Source: Cyanoderma ruficeps
Taxonomy: Eukaryota > Chordata > Aves > Passeriformes > Timaliidae
Reading direction: 5' to 3'
NCBI GenBank assembly: GCA_008694505.1
Contig: VZDJ01007749.1
Location: 2,384,941 to 2,448,940 of the forward strand
Length of the DNA: 64,000 bases
The translations under genes and the position numbers were made by a program. Shown here piece after piece: positions 38,539 to 48,978 of this stretch. The stretch's first letter is position 1; each line of letters opens with the position of its first letter. A model generated the notes under the pieces. The model ran no database searches and had not been told where the DNA came from. It saw only the letters and a list, made by a program, of their open reading frames with translations.

Positions 38539-39766
38539 GACCGAATTACATCCAATATGTACCATATCTCAGATGAAGCAAGACTTAGAGGAGAACCCTG
38601 GCAAAAAACTACAGAGAAGGTCTGCAGCTGAAGATTATATTTCCAACTACGGCATAGGATTTGATCCAGCAGAGAATGAATTTGACTATGGTTTATGCAA
38701 TGAAGTAGTGAATGTAGCCTGCTCTCCTAAACCTGATGCTTTCAACCCATGTGAAGATATCATGGGATACAACATTCTGAGAGTCCTGATATGGTTCATC
38801 AACATTTTAGCTATTACCGGGAACACTGTTGTCCTCATTATTTTAATAAGCAGTCAATACAAACTCACAGTTCCTCGTTTTCTAATGTGCAATCTTGCCT
38901 TTGCAGACCTCTGCATAGGGATCTACCTGCTGTTTATTGCCTCTGTAGACATCCAGACCAAAAGCCAGTACTACAACTATGCCATAGACTGGCAGACTGG
39001 GGCAGGATGCAATGCTGCAGGATTTTTCACAGTGTTTGCCAGTGAACTCTCAGTGTACACGCTGACGGTGATCACCCTGGAGCGCTGGCACACCATCACC
39101 TACGCCATGCAGCTGCACCGCAAGGTGCGCCTGCGCCATGCCGTGACCATCATGGTTTTTGGCTGGGTGTTTGCTTTCACAGTAGCACTCCTTCCCATAT
39201 TTGGGGTCAGCAGCTACATGAAGGTCAGCATCTGTCTGCCCATGGATATAGAAACGCCATTTTCCCAGGCGTACGTTATATTTCTGTTAGTGCTGAATGT
39301 CCTCGCGTTTGTCATTATTTGCGTCTGTTACACCTGCATCTACTTCACTGTGCGAAACCCCAACGTCATCTCTTCCAACAGCGACACCAAGATCGCCAAG
39401 CGCATGGCCATACTGATCTTCACCGACTTCCTCTGCATGGCACCAATATCTTTCTTTGCCATATCAGCCTCACTCAAGGTTCCTCTCATCACAGTGTCCA
39501 ATTCCAAGATCCTCCTGGTTTTGTTTTACCCCATCAACTCTTGTGCTAACCCCTTCCTCTACGCCATTTTCACAAAGAATTTCCGCAGGGATTTCTTCAT
39601 TCTCTTGAGCAAGTTTGGTTGCTGTGAAATGCAAGCCCAGATTTACAGAACAGAGATCTCTTCATCTGCTCATACTTTCCACACAAGAAATGGCCATTGC
39701 CCTACTGCATCAAAAAACAGTGATGGTACTATTTATTCTTTGGTTCCCCTGAACCACTTGAACTGA
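38539..39766 (+). CDS. FSHR: FSHR exon 10 (hinge, seven-helix domain, cytoplasmic tail, stop)
   Basis: The final coding exon: 408 full codons plus the stop, human-equivalent residues 286-693. The hinge starts TELHPIC and keeps Cys292, Cys338, Cys346 and Cys356. The seven helices start with TM1 near [19 protein letters not shown]3 ends in ERW (Glu466-Trp468, 39080-39088), the family's version of DRY. Asp567 and Asp581 lie around TM6, and NPFLY (39548-39562) ends TM7. The TM3-loop 2 disulfide cysteines 442 and 517 are present. The hinge tyrosine equivalent to sulfated Tyr335 reads F-D-Y-G. The tail has Cys646 and Cys647 but Phe at 644, keeps NGHC (Cys672) and ends SLVPLNHLN, two residues shorter than human. 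The open frame extends upstream of the exon only because intron 9 happens to lack a stop there. Confidence 0.98.
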
Positions 39767-40010
39767 AACACTTGCATAAAATCGTGTCTGAGGCAGTGTG
39801 CTAATCACTTGCAAGTATGCGAATTTTAATAATGACTTCAGTATAACATGAAAACTTATGTTTTATGAAAAAAAATTATTTCATATTTCCTATTTTTGTT
39901 CAATGGACAACCATCAGAGATGATATATCATCTTCATCAGTTCTTGAAGAACAAAGTGCCAAAGTCTTCATGTAGAACTGTCTCAAGAAATAAATGAGAT
40001 CATAAACTGG
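39767..40010 (+). other. FSHR: FSHR 3' UTR, at least its proximal part
   Basis: AT-rich sequence follows the TGA stop directly. The first AATAAA is 223 bases after the stop. The true 3' end cannot be fixed from sequence, and further AATAAA-like hexamers in A-rich DNA near 40.77 kb and 40.82 kb could serve instead. Confidence 0.5.
39989..39994 (+). terminator. FSHR: Candidate polyadenylation signal AATAAA
   Basis: A canonical hexamer is embedded in CAAGAAATAAATGAG, 223 bases past the FSHR stop codon. No strong GT-rich downstream element stands out, so this is one candidate among several. Confidence 0.35.
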
Positions 40011-40764
40011 TATCTCCCACTATGCAGGGAGAGATCCCCATTATTCCAGGGAAATGTTCATTGCTTATTGAGAATTAAGTAGTGGTTATATACAGTTTCA
40101 AAAAATATGTAGAATTAATTTCTTTTCTTGTGAATTGTGTTATAACAATACAGATACTTAGCTTTTTTCATTAATCATATCTCCTGGGGTTACAGGAGAG
40201 AGAAGGCAAATTTAAGCCCTCCTCCAGTACAGGCTTGGTAGGAATGAGAATATCCCGTGATGTTTCCATTTTTGTGTAGCACAGCAGGGAGGCAGGAGGC
40301 ATCTCCAGCTATGCTGAATCTTTGCTGTTCCAAACTGTGTGGACCTGCCTTACTCTGCACAGAAGTGTCACTTTGGGTGGTATTTGTGTTGGTTTAGATT
40401 GGCAGACTCAGAGAAACCTGTTGAGTCTGTGTTTGTATCAAAGAGTTAGTTTGGTTTAGGGTTTGTTTTCAAGGTAAGAAAGAGCAAGAATGAGGGCAAG
40501 AGAAACCCCCTCATAATAAAATGTGTGTCCTCTAATGTTGTTTTCACAAGGCTGAATTCACTTGTGTGTCTGGGAGCCTTGGATATGCCAGTGTGGGCCA
40601 ATGGGCTGCTCCACCAAGACATGTGAGGCAGATTTGCCATACAGCAGCATTTGTGCATTATACTGCCTGGCCTGCACAAAGAACAATGGATCTAGATGTG
40701 GCTTTCAAATTCCTGCACAAAGTTCATGTGAAATCCTAATTTAAGATTTCTCCTTCCCTTCTAA

Positions 40765-40890
40765 AAAAAAAAATAAAATAAAAATTGGAAAAAAAAAAGG
40801 TCCAGATTGGAAGACCTGAAATAAATCACAACCTGCATACATTGAAACAAACAACAACAACAACAAAAAGGTAAAAAGAAGAAAGAAAAA
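40765..40890. repeat. A-rich low-complexity region with (CAA)n
   Basis: A homopolymer and AAAAT runs at about 40765-40800 are followed by AAC/CAA triplets near 40848-40868 and then purine-rich AAG runs. No element body attached to the A-runs was recognised. Confidence 0.85.
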
Positions 40891-43800
40891 AATTTAATCA
40901 AGATTTCCTGATTTTACAGGGGTTTTTACTAACATCTCAATGAACGTATTGACTTTTTACATGATTTTAATATCTAATTTTTGCACGGTTCATCAAAAAT
41001 CATTCAATTTCAAATTGCAACAAAGATTCATGGATGGGTAGGGTTTTCTCATGCTGATTATGTGTCTGTGTGTGGATATGTGGGCATTAAGAAAACACCA
41101 GGAGAGCAGTCTGGGCTTCATTCCCATCTCAAAAACAGCTCACAGTTCTGCCCCATGAAATTATAAAAGCTTGGAGTCTTCATGGTTAAATGTGATGTGT
41201 TTTGAATGTTTCCTACCTACAGCTCATAAAATTTCAGTGGCAAATCTTGATGCTTCTATCCATAATTTTGCCTGTCATCGGCTTCACATTTCAGCATCTG
41301 AATCTTATGTGAACAACAACAGGAGGTGATTATTCATTCAGTCCTAGCCAGGGAAGGAACTATCAGCTCCCTAGTGCATAAAACAGGGGAGATCAAAGAC
41401 AGTGTGTTTTGGCAGGGGAAATTTCATTACTCAACACAAGTAACACTCCCTCCATGATCCAGAAAAAGGAAGAATGAAAGAGAAAAGTGGGAAAGACACT
41501 TCATCTCTGGGAAGATCATCTGACTACTCAGAGGAAGCTTTTTTTTTCACAAATGCTTTATGTCATATACAGTGTGCTGGTGTGCAGCCATTAAAACCCA
41601 TCCCAATGGAAGTGACTGAATGATGATGTTCCAAAATGGAAAATAATCTAGTTATATTTTTAAAGGGTCCTGAATCTATTATTTGGCTAAAAATGAGGGA
41701 TGTTCTTTGGCAAATACTACCCCACTTTTGAAGATAAATAGGAAAACGCTTGCAGTGTGTCACGTCACGCTTTTTTGCCTGAGCTCTGTCCATTTAACAG
41801 GAATGAGACCTGGCAGCTCAGGAAAGCACAGGCATAGTAGTCTAGAAGTCAGTCTCACAGATACATCAGGCACATGAGCTTGATATAGACCATCTACTTC
41901 ATGCAAACCCATTGCCCAGACATTCACAGGATCAGAACACAGTTAAATATGGTTTTTTGATTAACATCCCTGAAAAGAGACCTCACAGGCTTGTGCCTTG
42001 TAGCCAGAGGCAGACCAGGGCCCAAAGGATTGAGCCACCTTGCCCATGGGACTTCCTCCAGGGGACACAAGTTGATACTTGAGGAGCAATTAAAGCCTGC
42101 AAAATTGGACACCTTGCCTCATGGAGGACGTCATCCTGCCCACACATGCTGTTCAGGAACTCTAGTGGCAGCTCCAAAGCTGCAGAGGTTGACTGTGCAG
42201 TTACCAAGACAAAATTCTCCCACTTCTAGTCCTTAAATCTGCTTGGCTTTAGCTATTCTTTTGATTTTAATTTTAATAATCTCCCAAATGTTGAGGGACA
42301 TTGTGGGACATGTGTCTTTCCCTGTGTGAGATATTGGTCTTTTTGTATCATTTTTTTTCAGTAGTGTTTTTATTTGAAGAAAGCAGTATAAGAAAAAAAA
42401 CCAAAAACCTCAAGATATATTTTGTCCATGCTTGTAATGTACAAAAAAGCCTGCTGGTGTTTGGTGTGGATTTCCTCAGCTCTCGAACAACGTTTATTTG
42501 CAATCTCTAAACTATTTTACATTTCCCTTTCTGAAATCTATTTTAATAAAGCCAATATCAAAACAGAGTGCCTTGAGAACAAGTGTGTGGCTAGAGATAT
42601 GTTGACAAGGTATGCAGTAAATGTTGTGCTGCTTATCTGGAGAGCTCCATTTATGCAGTGCAGCCCCCACAGTCAGGTCACTGTGACCTACGGATGAGAG
42701 ACTCTGCAGAGAAAACCCTGCTGCAGCCTCCTGGAGAGTTAACAAAGCACAGAAAGGTGTGCTTGAAACCTCTTCAGCAAATAACACAGCAAGACTGACC
42801 TGTCTTTGTTTCAACAAATCTCTTGTATTTACCCATATTTCTTATGAAATAAGATATTAACCATTGACAGAAATCAGGCATATTTTTCCTCTTTAATTCA
42901 TATGAGCAGCTCTTCTTATGTGATGCATTCTAATTTTTTCCCCTCATTTTTAGAGCCAGGGTTTGTAATTCTCCTTTGTTTAGTGTTTTGCTCAGACAAA
43001 TAAGTGTGTATCTATGTGTGTACATATGCTCATGTGAGTAGGAGAGACAGGCCAAAGGTAACAAGGAAACTGAATCAAAGCCTATCTCTGATTTACAGGA
43101 AAAGCCTGGGAACTGGTCTATTGTGGGTACAATGGCCATTCATTGCATTTTAGTCTTCACCAAGCCCCCAAAAATGCTGAGTTAAAGAGTTATAATTCTC
43201 TTTGCCCTTATGGCACCATCACCAGAGTGACACAAAGAGACTGTGCAGGCAGTGAGGAGACAAAAAGCAACTTCTTGATCTTTCTGATAGAAGCATCATT
43301 CCTTCAGGCATGTACCTTGTGGAGAGCCCAAACCTGACCTCCCCAAGAAACATTCATCAGGTGTTCTGATGGGAAATGAGAAATGCAGCCACTTCAGCTT
43401 GGCAGACCATAGGCAGTATCATGAAAATTGCCACCATGGGTAAAGGTAATAGGAGCATCAGGAGTACCTGGTCAAAAGTGCCAATAAAAACAAAAACCTG
43501 ACTCGGCAAAGAAAATGAACCATGATCCATTTTTTTTACAACTTTGCTCTGGGGGCTGCACAGATACACCAAGCAGAGTTTGCTCATTAGAAGGCAGGTC
43601 GGTGTTTGAGCTTGTTAAGAATTCAAGATGAGATTTGCATCCCATTTAGCAAGTCTTCAAATCATTTGACCACATTTCTTTCCTGTAGATTCCCTCCTAA
43701 TCATTCCACTGAGGACACAGCAGATAATCTTACATTTAATTTATGCAGCTTTGTTGTTGAGAAGAGTTAATAATGTGAAATGATTTATCCTCAAGGAATA

Positions 43801-44070
43801 ATTTAACCATCCCTCCCCTCCCTGAATGAAAGAACAGAAAAGAAAGGTAGGTCTGGTTCAAATGGTCAAGTAAGCACATACAAACCTCCTCACAGATTTG
43901 GATCTTTAATATGGGCATATGCAATCTCCCATTGTGTATGCAAATGGAATTACACATACACACTCTTCTTCCGTAAGAGCTTTTGTCTAAGTACTTGGCT
44001 ACAAGCACATATTTGAAAATCTGGGTGTTGTTGCTTTAAAATATTCAAGCACAGGAGTAGGATTTTATAG

Positions 44071-44137
44071 CTGTCATCTGGATAATTAAACTCTTCATTA
44101 ACAGTTGTTCACAAACCAGTAGGTGACCTTTAATTAG
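44071..44137. promoter_or_regulatory. Candidate non-coding element with TAATTA and AGGTGACCT motifs
   Basis: CTGTCA (44071-44076), TAATTA (44083-44088), AGGTGACCT (44121-44129), which contains two opposed nuclear-receptor half-sites, and TAATTA (44131-44136) lie within 66 bases. This is motif resemblance only. Confidence 0.2.
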
Positions 44138-45934
44138 GGATGAAAGTACTCAGGAATTGATTTCAAACATTAAGAAACTGCAGAGGAGCCCTTTTCCCCC
44201 CACTTCTCCAAGTCCATTGAAAATCTTATGTAAAGAATTGGTTTTCCAACAGAAATGATGCTGGGTGAGAGAAAAATGTATTTCCAGGCCCTACTCATCA
44301 GATATATGCTTTGTTTAACCTTGCTGTAACTGAAATATTGTACTGTCTGTTTCCTGTCTCATGCAGAGTTTGCCATGTGTTACCTGGGTATTTATTACCC
44401 CAGTCTGGACACCTGCACCAAGTGGCACCCCCACCAAAAAAGAACAGAAAAATCAACAAGTTCACAATGAGAGCAGTGCACAGATGGGAACGTGTTGTAT
44501 TTGTGAGTGGGTGGAAGATTTCAGGGCAGAATTGAGCAATATGGACATTTCTGTTGAGTCATTTGAATATCCAGTGCTAAAATTCTGAGTTAAAAGGGCA
44601 GTTTAGCTGAAGTATAGTTAGCACAGGAAGAAATCGATAGAAATTTGCATGGAAAAATCCTATGGAGAGATAAAATTTAAAGGTAAAGTTAAAGTCAGTG
44701 GGGTTTAAAAGCAAAAGATTGATATAAGTATAGAGTATATGTTGTCTCTGGAAAGAGAGATAGCAGCTCCTTTAGGGGCCATCCAGGCACCAACACTGCA
44801 CCATTACCAGTCACCCCTGCACTGCAATTCTCTGTATTCTTTCTGAGCTAAAAATGCCTGGTTAGCTTTAAATGCACGCAGTTTCTTCTTTTCTTGGCTA
44901 TGCTGTGTGGACAGGGACATACCCTTTGGACACCTATACTCTCGCCACTTCATTGCCTCAGCTTTACCCCATGTTGTCTGTTTCCATAATGGTGGTTTGC
45001 TCTGTCTTGTGTTTGGAAGTGCTCTGCCTTTACTTGCAGTCATGTAAGGAACAGAATCCACATCCCTTAGAAACACTTCTTCAGAAATCAGCAGTTGGAA
45101 GACCAGAATGCTGCTCACAGCTCTCTGTTCTGCTGTGCACAAGTCTTCTTATGCTGCCTTCCAGCTTCTCTCTCTCTCATTTTTGGTTATTTTTTTGAGT
45201 GATTGTCATGGGGATAGCTGGCCCTTTGCCAAGCTTGAGACATTCTGCTTTGAAATAATCATTGTTTGAGCCAGACAATTTCCAAAAATCAGAGCAATAT
45301 TAATAGATCCCTCACTGACTACATATTTCCTGGACTTTTTCGGTGGGAAAAAGCCCTAATTTTTACATAGGTGATTCACAATTTTCCTCTCCCACATTGC
45401 CAACTGCATTTTTTTCTTGTCCCACAGATGTCATGGTGGTGTGAGGCAACCCTAAGTGCCCTGGGGAGGCTGTGGAAGACGGAGGGAGGAAACACAGTCT
45501 GGATAAAGTGGGGACATCAAAAGTTAGAAAAGTACAGCCAAATTAGTGCAGCTTTTAAATGACCCCCAAAATGCTCCAAGAACTACCAGAACCCACATCA
45601 AGGACAAGCCCAAAGCTGTTCTATTCTTTCATTCCTGCTACCAAGGCCTGCAGTCAGAGAGGATCCACTCCATGTGGTCTCTGAGTATAACCATGGGGTC
45701 TGCCAGACAGGAGGCTGTGCCAAATACCAAGTTTAACAATGGCATCAGAAACAATGATTTTGCTTAGTGCTGTACCTGCACTGAAACACTGTTTCTCTGC
45801 AGAGTTAAGAGCCTGGACTCCGCAAAAAATTGCACTGAGCTAGACTTTTTTCTAGAAGCGGCATATCCATAGTACTATTTTCAACCACATCAATTTAACC
45901 AAGGTTTGGGCTTTTTTCCCAGCAATTTCTCCTG

Positions 45935-46690
45935 ATACCCAACATTACCTTTCTCCTGGAATGCTTGTTCTTCCTTGCTTCAAAAACCACTGCTGCCCAC
46001 AACTGACGCAGCCCGGGCAAAATCCCTGGCTAGCTCCAAGCCCTGGCTTGCCCCAAGAGCCTCCACCCAGAGAGGGCTGTGCTGGTTCCCCATAGCCTAG
46101 GTGTGTCAGGGGCTGAGGACCAGGGTAAAGAGGAAAGAGTGTGTGTCTCAAGGAGGTTCATTCCTCAAATAGGACAGGGACCAAAGACCAAGTACACTGA
46201 CTGTGCCTGGACTTTTAAACAGGAGTGGTACAAGGTTAGGGTAAAATACAGTAATCAATAAAGGACAAACCGAGGAGAAGCTTGAGGAGGGGATTACAAA
46301 ACTGGGACCAATGGGAGAATACAGAGGGAATATATTCTGCACAGACCAATGGGGCACCGAATAATATGGAATTTGCTAGAACGGGGAAGGAGTAAGCATT
46401 GACTGACAACAAAATAGGTAGGGTGACAAACGAGGGGCTGGTTCAGGGGAAGACTGACATAGGATGTTCTGGACAGAAGGGCAGGGTTAAGGGGTGACTG
46501 ACAACTGGGAAAGGGAGGTAACAACTCTGGGGGAAACCATTAACTTTAGGGAAGTATAGGAGCCAACCATTAAAGAAGATAATGAAGGCAAAAATACATA
46601 CCACCCCACACAACCACCACTTTTAATAGTTTTCCTTCCTTCTGTGGATGGTGGCGTCTTTTCGTGTGATTGCACTGGAGTCAAACAAAA
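45935..46690 (-). mobile_element. Probable solo LTR or LTR fragment of an endogenous retrovirus (reverse orientation)
   Basis: Read on the minus strand, the segment has LTR-like order: a U3-like part with ATTGGT/CCAAT-type boxes, a TTTAAAAG TATA-like box, then GGAATGAACCTCCTTGAGA, which resembles the AATAAA-plus-CTCC context of avian LTR polyadenylation sites with one substitution, then a GC-richer U5-like end. Composition changes sharply from the AT-rich flanks. No primer-binding site, gag, pol or env coding was seen next to it, so it would be a solo LTR or fragment. The ends are not fixed: I could not find convincing TG/CA termini with a target-site duplication. The family is not identified. 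Confidence 0.45.
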
Positions 46691-47340
46691 CACTCATTAG
46701 TCACTGAAAAAGCCTTCAAGGCGTCAGCACTCTATTTTTTCCCAGAAAGGTGTTGTTTTTCTTCATAGCAACACTCAGGATATTTTTCCACACACTTAAT
46801 ACCATCATAACTATTGCTCAGCTTTCAGCGTCTGTCCTACAGAACACCATTATGCAGATATGAACTTGGTGGTGCTTTTGGTCCTGGTTTCACTGTCCTT
46901 TCTGCACTGGTGTAAACCAGACAAGTGCCATCATTCTGAGATCCTCAGAAGAGACCTCCGAGTCTGACTGCCCTAATTGTAGGTGCTAGTCCTGTTTTGA
47001 CGCTCACCAGAAGAGACCTGCTTTCGTCCCTGAGGAGGGCAAGCTGTGAAGTCATGATAAATTGAGGAGGAAATAGGCAACCTGTGCTCAGAACAGCCTC
47101 ACCATTGCTCAAGCACCTCGAAGGACACTTGAAGGGCAGCCAAATCTCATGTGTAAGCATTTGTAATTACAATTTTGCCTCTCTCCTTGTTGCTGTAGAT
47201 AAACCTCCGTGTATCACACAACACCACCAGTGCTGTGTCTCAGAACTCACTGTGCTGGAGCTGCAGTTTGTAAAGCACAGTGGGACCTCTCCTGTAAAAC
47301 ATGTGTGCATGCATTTGTCACCACGAGTCAATAAAGGTCT

Positions 47341-47410
47341 CTAAGAGTTAACTAGTTAGGCAATCAGACAATTAATTATGCAACTAATTAGGTCTGACCT
47401 AATTTCTGGA
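47341..47410. promoter_or_regulatory. Candidate homeodomain-site-rich element
   Basis: GTTAACTAGTTAG is followed by CAATTAATTATGC and CTAATTAGG, giving TAATTA cores at 47373-47378 and 47385-47390. It resembles AT-rich conserved non-coding elements; conservation cannot be judged here. Confidence 0.2.
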
Positions 47411-48081
47411 AAATAACCATCCAGGAATCCTTTGGTTTGTTTCCTCTCTCAGAATAATTCATCAGCAAATACATTTATTTCCTTTCTGTGAAGAGTCCCC
47501 CTGTGAGCTGTAGCCCAAGTGGCTTCTGGATACTTCTTTCATAATTAAAGACCCTTTGTCACTTTTTTCAAAAGGTGAGAAACACCACCAGTGCTGTGTC
47601 TGGCATCCCCTTGCCAACCAGGCACAGATGGCAATGCCTGAGGCTGAGTGAGGAGCTTCGGCTGTTTGCTCTCCGCACTCCCCTCACTCTGCAAAGCTCC
47701 AGTTAACACTTGCATGTAGACAACGGTGAACAAGGTAGGCAGAGAGCTCCAGAGGGGCCTCAGTTGTCCAGGATTCAGGGATATTCATGGGCAGAATTCA
47801 GAAGGATGGGGGTTTTAGCATCTCTTTAGTCTGGGGAAACTGTTTGAGGGAAGGGTTTTACATGAGACAAGATGATGATCTGCCCTATTTTAATTAATAC
47901 TTGCTAACACAGAGGCAGGTCTCCAGCAGTGCCCTTCTTACCCTCATGGTTTTCTTCTCCTCCCAAAAGACCAAAATAATAAAAAGGCTTTTGAAGGGTA
48001 AGCCTGGAGAAGCACTCACTGCTACTAGCATGAGAATTGCAAATAAGGGAGGGAGGTAAGGAGGGATAGAGGGAGGGAAAC

Positions 48082-48120
48082 TGGATGGATGGATGGATAG
48101 ATGGNGGATGGATGGATGGT
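48082..48120. repeat. (GGAT)n microsatellite with an undetermined base
   Basis: About nine GGAT copies with one ATAG variant. An N at 48105 breaks the repeat phase. It is preceded by GGGA-rich purine sequence from about 48045. Confidence 0.95.
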
Positions 48121-48948
48121 ATCCAGGAAAACACGGTGCACTTAATAGGAGCTTTTGCCATATTTCAGAAGTAGAATGATTTTCTTGAGGTTGTAACCAG
48201 AAACCAGGTGATATTGAAACAAAATCTTTTGTGTCCTGTGCTCTTCAGCCAGCTAAGAGAACATGGCTGTCTGAGGAGGGAGTGAGGCTTTCAAAAGCTT
48301 TATACTTCTTTTTAATGTTGGAAAACTCTGAGGGAAAAGCACTGGGGAAGGAGGGAAAAGGATGACAAGGAGAATGAAATTTCTCTTACTTAAAATAAAA
48401 CTACACAAATAATTCTTATGAGGGGTGTGAAAAGATTTGCACTGAGGTGGCTCATAAAAAAAAGCAATGTTTAATTTTTTAAGCTGGGCCTCCTAGAGGC
48501 AGCAATGTTCTGCACAGAGACCAATATCCATCCCTGTTTAGAGAACCAGCACAAGGACTATTTCCACAAAAAATGACCTTTTAAAGTGGGGCTGACATGA
48601 TGTGTAAGTTTTGTGCTGGCCCTCTGCACTGCAGCAAATTGCATGTTGAGGAGGGAAGGCTTGTCTTTCGCCTATGAAAAATGGCCCACGCCTGCCCCGT
48701 CACCCCCAGCCACTCCTAACACCCATTTGTTTATGTGCACTTTGGGCTCCAAGGCTCTGCATCACAGAATAGCACCAGAGCAACACGCTGGTTTTAAAGT
48801 AAAATGCATGGCAAAATCCTCCCCCAAAAGACAGGGGACTCCAATCTATTGCCTGGGATCAGGGCAGTCTTTTTTGAGCTGAAAATCACAGAAAGGAGGC
48901 AGACAGGCTACATGAGCACCTGAGCTCCTATCTGTTCAAGCTGTAATA

Positions 48949-48978
48949 AAAAAAAAAAAAAAACAAACAAACAAACAG
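48949..48978. repeat. Poly-A run followed by (CAAA)n
   Basis: A homopolymer of about 16 A follows AAT, then four CAAA units. It superficially resembles a poly-A tail with a preceding AATAAA, but no retroposed gene body was recognised upstream. Confidence 0.85.

Larger units (their letters stand above)
1..40000 (+). other. FSHR: FSHR locus, 3' part (exons 3-10 with introns and 3' UTR)
   Basis: This is the follicle-stimulating hormone receptor gene, a glycoprotein-hormone G-protein-coupled receptor of the gonadal cell surface (Sertoli and granulosa cells) that signals mainly through Gs and cAMP. Eight exons of 75, 75, 72, 78, 69, 75, 186 and 1228 coding bases are visible, the same series as exons 3-10 of human FSHR. 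All seven internal junctions are phase 2 with GT-AG borders, and the spliced frame has no stop before the end of exon 10. Exon identity rests on continuous similarity to vertebrate FSHR recalled from family knowledge. LHCGR is excluded by FSHR-type LRR exons and by the C-tail ending in an LVPL motif. Exons 1 and 2 were not found. The first and last coordinates of this entry are the window edge and an approximate 3' end. Confidence 0.96.

Noticed and set aside
48900..48978. Processed pseudogene suggested by AATAAA followed by poly-A
   Set aside because: The AATAAA is made by AAT plus the A-run itself, the run passes into CAAA repeats, and no gene body or target-site duplication is visible upstream.
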